From: Thinopyrum elongatum
Lineage: Eukaryota > Streptophyta > Magnoliopsida > Poales > Poaceae
Length of the DNA: 64,000 bases
Direction: 5' to 3'
Assembly: GCA_011799875.1 (NCBI GenBank)
Contig: CM022300.1
Span: forward strand, 238,588,807 to 238,652,806
Under the pieces are notes generated by a model, which saw only the letters and a list, made by a program, of their open reading frames with translations, did no database searches and was not told the origin of the DNA. Position numbers and translations under genes: made by a program. Numbering within the stretch: the stretch's first letter is position 1; each line of letters opens with the position of its first letter. Shown here piece after piece: positions 56,441 to 64,000 of this stretch.

Positions 56441-57578
56441 GAGGACCGACCTCTGATGTGCGCGTCTTCAGCTACTCCAACGCTTCTACAACGATCGTGC
56501 CAAGTGACATTTTGGTTTGTTCAACTGAGGGCGCCCCTCGGGCTGCATCATCCTCAGGCTGCAAGGGTCCGCCCTCACAGCTGCGCCATTTTGATTCATG
56601 TACTCTGGACCAGTTCTGCATGCTCAAGTATTGTGGTTGTTAACATTACGCCTGTTGATCTGTCATCTATGGAATTGCCTTGTGTGACCCCTGCGTGTTG
56701 CTGACCCGCCTCTTGCTCGTCCCGCGAGGGGGGCTATTGGCATGGCGCCTATGCTCTGTTCCGTCCCTGCAACGCTGACAAACCTAAGAGACCGAGATCT
56801 GGCTCATGGCCGGCCCCGCGCACGTTACCTCACCAGGTCCTTAGTGCCTTTGTCTTCTCGCGGAAAGATCACGGGCAGGATAGCAAGCGCGACTGCCCTT
56901 TGTGCCTTGTGGCTAACTCACAGGAACCTCCGGAGGCAGGATCATGAGCAGCTTCGCCGACACCTCGCCATCGCGGAAGGATACCGCGCTACGTGCCATG
57001 GGGCGCAACCCCTCCTAGGTACCCCCTCGGAGCCAGCCACTCTTTTCTCGCGCAAGTCGCTTGCACGTTAAAGGGGGGCCCTTTAGCATCGCACCTCAGG
57101 GGCTCCTACCGGCCCTCGAGCCCTCACCCCCTGGCCTTGACCACGGCATTGTGACCTGGCATACCAGCGGCGGCCGAGCCTCGCTCGAGAGCCGGGTCCC
57201 GAGGACGTAGAGCACCTTGATGAGCAGGAGAGATGGAGTCGGTAGGAGCCCTGCGGGCGAGCGCCATCAGAAGAAGAGTGCAGCCTAACGTTGCACAAGA
57301 AGCTCGCCCTCGCTACAAGGAAACCACCGCAGGCTCGCCAAGATAAGTCGCTTCGCACACCCGGGTGCGAATCCCATAATCGGCATTTCATCTCTCGTGA
57401 TTTCGCTCGGGCAAGGGAACTCCCTTTTCAGTCCTCCTGGAGCCGCTTGCGCGCCAAAAGGGACCTCCTGAGCATCGCGCCTCGGCGGCTCTTACCGGAC
57501 CTCGGGCCGCTCACCTCCTGGCCTTGACCACGGCATCGTGAGCTGGCATACCAGCGACGGCCGAAGCTTGCCTGGCGA
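56441..57578. other. Non-coding interior of element B with a direct repeat
   Basis: A segment near 57070-57205 (CCTTGACCACGGCATTGTGA, CTGGCATACCAGCG-CGGCCG, GTAGAGCAC) recurs near 57463-57602, offset about 390 bp. No gene. Confidence 0.55.
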
Positions 57579-58700
57579 CTAGGTCCTGACGGCATAGAGC
57601 ACTAAGCTACCACGAGAATAAAAAGGGGGAACCGTGCCCAAGCGAGAGATGCAAGCACAGTATAAATTGGGGGCGCTGACGTTAAGGCAAAAAGTGCCAC
57701 AATCTTTACACACTCCCGTAGGCCCTTCATGGTTTTTGCGCAGGAATGAAACGAAAGGAAAGGACCTCCTGAGGATCGCGACCCAGGCGATGTCGCCCAT
57801 GACGCCTGGCCAGCGCCATTCCTCCCTCAAGCCCAAGCGCCACGCCTCGTAGCTGTCGTCGTTGCTTAAGCTTAGTTCAGAGGAGGCATCGCTGCTGCTG
57901 GAGGAATCGCTGGCAAGGCCAAGGGCAAGTTCACCACGACGGGGCCTCGCCGATTTGCCGGCCTGTGAGGGGGTCGCCGTCTTGATCGCCTCACCTGGGG
58001 CAGCACTCCAGACGTCGGCCGTCCTCTCCAAACACCTTGAAGAAGAGCGTCGATGCCCTGTCGTACTCGAAGTGGATGGCGTGCCTCCCCTCCGAGTTGC
58101 TGGCGCGGGCGATCGCGCCCCATCCCTGGGTCATGAAGACATCACCGGAGTCCACGGCCTCGACCTTCGCCTCTGAAGCTTGGCTGCAGCAGCCATCGTG
58201 CTGCAGCCACAACTCGACGGGTCCCTTCGACGGTATCTCCCCCACCAGGGACCGCGGGAGCCGGATCCATGTGCGCGGCGGTGTCACTGCCCACACCATG
58301 GATCACGGGCCGTGCCGCCGGCATGCGCCTGCGGGCAAGGTGGTCGCGCGGTCTCTACTTGTCCTCCTTCCAGGGTTCGTCCTCCGTGACTCCCGCGGCC
58401 GCTGTCGCGAGCGGGACCTTGCGCATGGATGTCCGCACTAATGGGGAAACCTGGCGGGGCGCGTTCATGCCAAGGTTGCGTGGCCATAGGCGCTGCGGCG
58501 GTCTCGCGGGGGCAACCGCGCCTTTTCTTCGACGGGAGCAACTCCGGTTCTACCAGAGGGGTTTTTCCCTTCTCGGCGGCCGAGAACCTCCTCATTGGCT
58601 CCATGGGTGCTCTGGTGAGATGGTGGTGCAGTGAAGAAGAAGAAGGAGCAAGCAGCAAGAAGATGAAGATGGGTTGGGGGCTCTGCCCCCCTTTCCCCAT
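57579..58700 (-). pseudogene. Antisense ORF of element B with a B3-like DNA-binding domain
   Basis: Minus-strand coding region between the pol remnant and the 3' LTR. The N-terminal part (from about 58700: MEPMRRFSAAEKGK, then WHERAPPGFPI) ends by frameshift near 58290. The next frame reads TWIRLPRSLVGEIPSKGPVE, VFMTQGWGAIARA, HAIHFEYDRASTLFFKVFGE. The order (LP-F-like start, GW followed by the F/I-A stretch, FEYD, F-V-FGEDG) is that of plant REM-type B3 domains. A third frame has a Ser/Asp-rich tail (DSSSSSDASSELSLSNDD). B3 domains bind DNA in plant transcription factors. At least two frameshifts disable this copy. Confidence 0.6.
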
Positions 58701-58933
58701 TTATAGGAGGGGAAGGCTCACCGGCGGCCTCTCACGTTCGAAGTCATGATGGCCCTTCTGCATGCATCAGGTAGTTGTCAAGTCCGAGCAGTTGCCGAGA
58801 CAGCGTGGGGAAGCGGAGATGCCCACGTCCCGTCAAGTGACACGCGTCAGCCTGGCCCGCAGGCGATTAGGGCCCGCGGTGCTTCGCCCTTTCCCTTTGG
58901 CTTCGCCTCAAAGCCAAGTGTGAGCGCGCCTTG

Positions 58934-58947
58934 GGCCCGGGGGCTAC
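58934..58947 (+). other. Polypurine-tract-position sequence of element B
   Basis: GGCCCGGGGGCTAC directly before the 3' LTR, matching element A except for one base. Confidence 0.5.
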
Positions 58948-59824
58948 TGTCGGCGTTCTGGGAAACAGGGTACCCAGACTTGCCTACCTACGGCCCACGG
59001 TGTGGCACCTTCGACGGCCTGGTACGGCCCATCTACAAGACTATCAAGAGAGACCCTCGCGAGGGGCCAAGCCTCGCGAGGGGGATGACGCCAAGACCTC
59101 GCTAGGGAGCGGCCTTCCCAGGCTGCCTCCTGAGGAGCAGAGATTTCTATGCAGGTACCCAACCTCATGATGTTGTGATGACGCAAGCCATGATGACCAA
59201 GTCCAGGCGGGCGCCAGCGGGCGCAGAGGAGGCAGTTTCCTCTTTAGTGCTAAGGAGGCAAGCGCAGACGCAGGTTCCCAAGGAGCCTGGCAAAGGTTTC
59301 CATTCCAGTGCTACAAGACCAAGACCACTAGGATGGCAGGACGGATGTCATCGTCGAGCCCACTGCTGCGTCACGACCAGAGGCTTTGCAGGCGAAGACC
59401 ACCTTTCATCAGGATAAGATGTACTACTTGTCCCCTTTCAAATTGGCCACTGTGGGATCCCTTCCCGCCTATGTTTTGGGGGAAGAGGACCGAGGCCACT
59501 ATAAGTATAGGTTAGCCACCACCGTAGAGGGGATCCGAACCTCGTCAACTGATCCCCTCACCCATAGACCTCGCGAGGTTGTTCATCCCTTGTACTAGTT
59601 CATCCTCAGCCCCTCGTGAGGCCAGTCCACCACAAAGCAGGAGTAGGGTCTTACACCGCAAGGTGGCCCGAACCTGGGTAAACTGCCGTGTTCATCTTCT
59701 TCCTTGTTCATGTGCATCGAGCTAGGCCGTACGACGACGAGCTGGTTTGCTGGATAGGTTGAGTGCTTCGAACACGCCCCAGAGTTCGAACCTTTCTTGG
59801 GTCTACGGAGCCCTGAATCCGACA
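58948..59824 (+). repeat. 3' LTR of element B
   Basis: 877 bp, TGTCGG to CCGACA, followed by the target duplication ATTGG. Confidence 0.93.
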
Positions 59825-60903
59825 ATTGGGTATTCAAACATCACACAACACCTCTTTGGGGCACATGCACGCGGTGGTTGTCCTATGACACACACTCGCG
59901 TGTGACGCTCTCTATGGGCCCGTGGGGTCGTCGTTGATCAATTGAACCTACAGTGAGAGAGAGAGATTAATTTGATCAACAAGGATGGTTCTTTTTTGGT
60001 TTGTGTTACTTATGCACGGTAGGAGTATGTAGTACACATCAAAGAGGGGGCAACATATACTATGCGTCATGAACCTCGCTCCATGTGGGTACTTTCTGGT
60101 TCCCAAGGCAAGTGCCACATCAAAGTTGTGCATTGGTATTCAAACATCACACAACACCATGCAGGCGGTGGTTGCCCTATAGGAACTCACTCGCGTTCGG
60201 CGCTTCCATCTGTGGGCCCGCAAAGTTGTCCTCCATCACTTTGACCCAACGAGAGAGGTTAATTTGACCATGAAGGATAATTCTTTTTGGTTTGTGCTAC
60301 GGTAGGAGTATATACCATGCATCGAAAGGGGGCAGCACATACCACGCGTCATGAACCTCTCTCTGTGGGGACTTTTCGGTTTCCAGCTAGGTGCCACATC
60401 AAAGTTGTGCATTGTGTATTCAAACATCACACAAACACCTCTTTGGGCCACATGTAGACTGTGGTTGTCCTATATAGGATGCTCACTCGCGTGCGATGTA
60501 CGCTCCACTCCCATTGGCCCGCGAGGTCATCGTCCATCACTTTGACCCAACAAAAGAGGTTAGTTTGACGAACAAGGAGGATTAATTCTTTTCAGGTTGT
60601 GTTATGGTAGGAGTATATAGTACGCGTCGAAGGGGGGATGGGACCAGCATATACTAGGCGTCGTGAACCTCACTCCGTGTGGGGACTTTACGGATTTTGA
60701 GGCAGATGCCACGTCAAAGTTGTGCATTAGGTATAAAACATCACAACCACACACCTCCATACATATGTTTGGCACACATGCAAGTGATGGTGATTGTCCT
60801 CTGGCACTCACTCACGCGGTTATCGGCGATGCTTCCATCTGTGGGCCCGCTTGGTCCATCACTTTCACCGACAGCGAGAGAGGTTAATTTGACTTAGGAA
60901 GGG
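59825..60903 (+). repeat. Tandem array of about 0.3-kb units, middle part
   Basis: Anchor words near 60114, 60392 and 60706 (TGCCACATCAAAGTTGTGC then ATTGG-TATTCAAACATCAC). Spacings are 278 and 314 bp. Removing element B joins 52075 and 60114 at about 309 bp, so the array was continuous before insertion. Confidence 0.8.
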
Positions 60904-60908
60904 ATTAA

Positions 60909-62339
60909 TGTTGGGTTCTACGGTAGGGTGCATCGACTGCAAATTAAAATTTTCCTACGCGCAGAACAACCAAGATCATGCTACGGGAGATGGATCACAG
61001 ATAGTTACCACTAGACGCGCAGTGCCATGCAGCGGAAGAAGAGTTGGGGCAGCGCATCTGCGTGGATCGTCTCCTCCTCGTCCGATCTCCCTCGAACAGT
61101 CGGTCGTCCGATCCCACATACAAGTTCGCCGGAGTGGTGTAGGTGCACCGCCTCTAATGGTATCCGCGCGTGCAGGAGGAACACCGTGCGGTGGACTGCT
61201 AGGTCCAATCACACAGTCGGCGGCGAGTGGAGGTGGCTATTCGCAACACATGCAAAGCCCTAGTGACAGCGCCAAAGCGATCAACCGCACAAGCGTGCCG
61301 CACCTCCACTATATATAGGCGTCCGTCGCAGGCTCAACACTTGGGCCTCGTATGGACCCTAAAGCCCAAAATCTGTTTGGCCGGGATCCGAGTCCGAGTA
61401 GGATCACATCTGACTCGTGGAGTCAGATCGGGCCTCATAGGTTCCTTCCCTTAAGCAGGCGACCCCTTAGGCTCAAGTCGGCTTGGTCACAGGTCGGATC
61501 ACCTTCGACCTACTCGGCTGGTAGCGGCCTCTAGCAAGGCGTGCCGACCACCAAGTAGACAATGAAGCCGGTTGGCAAACCTATACAACATGTCACACTT
61601 TTGTTCCCTTTGCCACACGATATATGTTGCCGGGCTCGAGGCAAGTCTGTCATCCTTGTGCTAGCCCGACCTCTTTCTCGTTCCAGTGATGCCGACCACT
61701 AACCGGATTATCTCATAATCCCTGTTGCATGGCCATGCTTATCTTGGTCGGATCACACGAGGGGTCCAGAGTATATCTCTCCTGATCGGAGGGGCAAATC
61801 CCATCTTGCTCAACCATGTCTCACGGCATTTGTCTGGACAAGCCCGAAACCTACCTTTGTAACTTCCCAGTCATGGAGTAGCATTTGGTCGGCCCAAAGC
61901 AGGTCTGTTACCATCCCGAGTAGATGCGCCAGCTCAGGTCTTAGGACATAGAACTTATGTTGTACTAGAGACTCACATATGTCATATCACTTCGTCTCAT
62001 AGTTGGGTCTGTCCGACTCAGACCTTATCTCAACTCGGATCCGACTATCTCAAATCCGACCAGATCCTTCCGAGTCCATATTATCCGGTTAGCATCCAAT
62101 GCTCCATGGCTAATGAGACCAAGCCATCGACCATGTCATATGCTAGTCTAGTCTGATGCGCGTCCACACAGCCCTTTCGACTAGGGACCTTTTAGGACAG
62201 TCATCATACAATGCATAGTTCCACAAACAAGTCACGTACTTGCTGATACACATCATTGATATGTCCAAGGACTATCTTTATTCATAAACACATAGGAAAT
62301 ATTATCATACATGATTGCCTCTAGGGCATATCTCCAACA
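60909..62339 (-). mobile_element. Solo LTR of an Angela/BARE-like Copia element
   Basis: Flanked by ATTAA on both sides (60904-60908, 62340-62344). On the minus strand it begins TGTTGGAGATATGCCCTAG and ends CCTACCGTAGAACCCAACA. The start is that of Triticeae Angela/WIS/BARE-type LTRs. A TATATATAG lies near 61309-61317. It sits in the tandem array and was left after LTR-LTR recombination. Confidence 0.9.
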
Positions 62340-62344
62340 ATTAA

Positions 62345-63640
62345 TTTTTCGTTTGTCTCACGGTATAGGTCATGATGTGAGATTACATAATAGTGCATGT
62401 GTACACATGAATCAATCCCGCTATATCGAAGTGGGGGGGGGCGAGCACACGACACGTCATGAACCTCTTGCTCTGTGTGGGGATTGTGCGATTTTTAACG
62501 CATGCACCACATCTATGTTGTGCATTGGGTATTCAACACATATGCATGCATCACGCACCTCCATAAATATGTTTGGGACACATGCATGCAATGGTTGTCT
62601 TTGGACACTCTCAATCGCTTGGTTATCCGCGGTAAGCCTATATATTCGTGGGCCCGCACGGACGTCCATCATTTCGACCGACAATGAGAAAGGTTACCAG
62701 GGTGGATTCTTCTTCTTTGGTTCGTCTTACCGTATAGTAGGTCGGTCATGGTGAGATTCCAGGCCTAATTAAGTTTGAGCTCATGCTACGCGTCGTGAAC
62801 CCTCGCTCAGTGTGCGGATTTTAAGGTTCCAAAGCATGCTGCCACATCAAAGATGCGCATTGGGTATTCAAACACCACACACCACTTCCATATACATATG
62901 TTTGGGCCACATGCACACAATGGTTTTGTCTTCAGGCACTCCCTCGCGTGGTTATCGGCAACAAGCTAGCCCATTTTGCGGGGTCGTGTGGATGTCCATC
63001 ACTTTGGCCAACAACGATAGAGGTTATACGACCAAGTTGGATTCTGCTTGGTCATTGTTAAAGTACGTCTTCGTGAGATGCCCTCTCCCACCAACTCAAT
63101 GTGTGTGTGGGGGGGGGACTACTTTGCACTTCCTGCAACCTTCGTGGGGTCGGGGAAGTCTGGTTAATTTGCGAGGCACATGTGCCACATCAAAATTGTG
63201 AATTGGGTATTTAAATATCACACAACACCCTTTTCATACATATAGTAGGGTCACCCGCAGGTGGTTCGTATGTGGTCTCACCCATCTCGCGCCACAAGCA
63301 CACATTTGTGGGCCCACACACGGTCCACCTTTGTTCGGAAGCGAAAGGGGGGTTTAACCATGATGGACTCCTATAGGTTTTGTCTTACGGTAGGGTGAGA
63401 TTTTAGACCTAGCCATTTGGGGGCATGCATTCATAGCTAGGATTTCCTTACCGCTGACACAAAGTGGGGTTCGTAGGGGGTGGCGGACTAGCAATAATGT
63501 GCGCTCTGTGCGACAGGTGCCACATCAAAGTTGTGCATTGGGTATTTGAACATCAAACCACCCTTTTCATACATATATTTGGCCCACATGCAAGTGTGTT
63601 CGTGTTCTGACCCTTTCCCGCGTTTATTTTTTGCCAAATT
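62345..63640 (+). repeat. Tandem array of about 340-bp units, right part
   Basis: Anchor words near 62505, 62839, 63179 and 63517, spaced 334, 340 and 338 bp. Each unit carries the ACACATGCA-GCAATGGTTGT, CACTC-CTCGCGTGGTTATC and GTCATGAACCTC-CTC words in order. Confidence 0.85.
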
Positions 63641-64000
63641 TATAAACAACAGACGAGTTGGATGCAGCAACCATCTGCGATTGGGGACGCAACAGACATG
63701 GTTCCCTCAGACTACCCGTGTGCCACGCCTGTGCCCCTATCATTCACATCAGCATAGTATATTGGGTTCCACGAGGCTTCCCTCCCACTCTCAAAAATAT
63801 CTACTAGCTCGCAATCTTCAAAATATCTACTGCCTGGAAGGCTTTTCTGTTTGATAGCACATGATTAGTATGTGTGGACCATGTGAAATGTCTATTACTC
63901 CCGCTCTGCTTCAATCCCTTTATCCAAATTTTAAGTAGCCATGGCATTTTACTCCCTCCTGCATCCCTCGCAATCTCAAACATATCTGCTCGCCTAGAGG
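63641..64000. other. Right-edge spacer
   Basis: No gene. TTTACTCCCTCCTGCATCCC near 63951 may be a MITE start cut by the window edge. AAATATCTACT words repeat near 63797 and 63820. Confidence 0.35.

Larger units (their letters stand above)
52100..59824 (+). mobile_element. Tat-like Gypsy retrotransposon with deleted pol (element B)
   Basis: LTRs at 52100-52977 (878 bp) and 58948-59824 (877 bp) begin TGTCGG and end CCAACA and CCGACA. ATTGG flanks both sides (52095-52099, 59825-59829). The PBS and tract before the 3' LTR are nearly the same as in element A. The interior holds a gag-protease remnant, a deleted RT and an antisense B3-like ORF. No RNase H or integrase is visible. About 45 LTR differences (5%), roughly 2 million years by the usual grass rate. 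Confidence 0.93.

Overview
The window reads as nuclear, gene-poor intergenic DNA of a grass, most likely a Triticeae species (wheat, Aegilops or barley type). The signs are nested LTR retrotransposons of Triticeae type, a CACTA end with a GGGCC-rich subterminal region, Stowaway-like MITE pieces, a CTAGCAAGATGCCCGTGC-type terminal repeat, and a solo LTR whose outer end matches the Angela/BARE type. I see no intact host gene, no tRNA or rRNA gene, and nothing bacterial or organellar.

Layout. 1-5340: the 3' end of an unidentified plus-strand gene, then a broken CACTA (En/Spm) TNP2-type transposase on the minus strand with a tandem-repeat and GC-rich 5' region. 6339-22872: a full-length Tat-lineage Gypsy element (A), with two 1004-bp LTRs and target duplication AGTTT. 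It carries broken gag-protease-RT-RNaseH-integrase genes and a long antisense ORF. That ORF is split by a solo LTR (14875-17797, duplication GGGCA). 24369-34065: a younger non-autonomous retrotransposon on the minus strand with about 3.0-kb LTRs of the same family as the solo LTR, duplication GGCGG, a gag remnant and no pol. 34066-42700: a mosaic of MITE pieces, a long hairpin element, an ORF with four 31-residue repeats, a dispersed GC-rich module and GT/GA-rich repeats. 42700-50692: a TNP1-like (Ptta/En/Spm) CACTA gene with tandemly amplified exon/intron units, then the subterminal array and the CACTA right end. 51600-63640: a tandem array of about 0.34-kb units, split by a second Tat-like Gypsy element (B, 52100-59824, duplication ATTGG) and by an Angela/BARE-like Copia solo LTR (60909-62339, duplication ATTAA).

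Most notable. The LTRs of element A contain polyubiquitin-derived sequence, including two remnants of the head-to-tail junction (LRGG followed by MQIFVK). Element B carries an antisense ORF that looks like a plant B3 DNA-binding domain. Each Tat element is peppered with its own short palindrome (CTTGCCGGCAAG in A, CCTCGCGAGG in B). The transposase at the left and the TNP1-like gene at the right may be the two divergent arms of one very large CACTA element opened up by later insertions; this is inference.

How the parts relate. Nearly all coding sequence here is transposon-derived and broken, often by CAG-to-TAG changes, as expected for methylated heterochromatin. Hand counts of LTR differences (about 4% for A, 1.4% for the 3-kb-LTR element, 5% for B) with the commonly used grass rate give rough insertion ages of 1.5, 0.5 and 2 million years.
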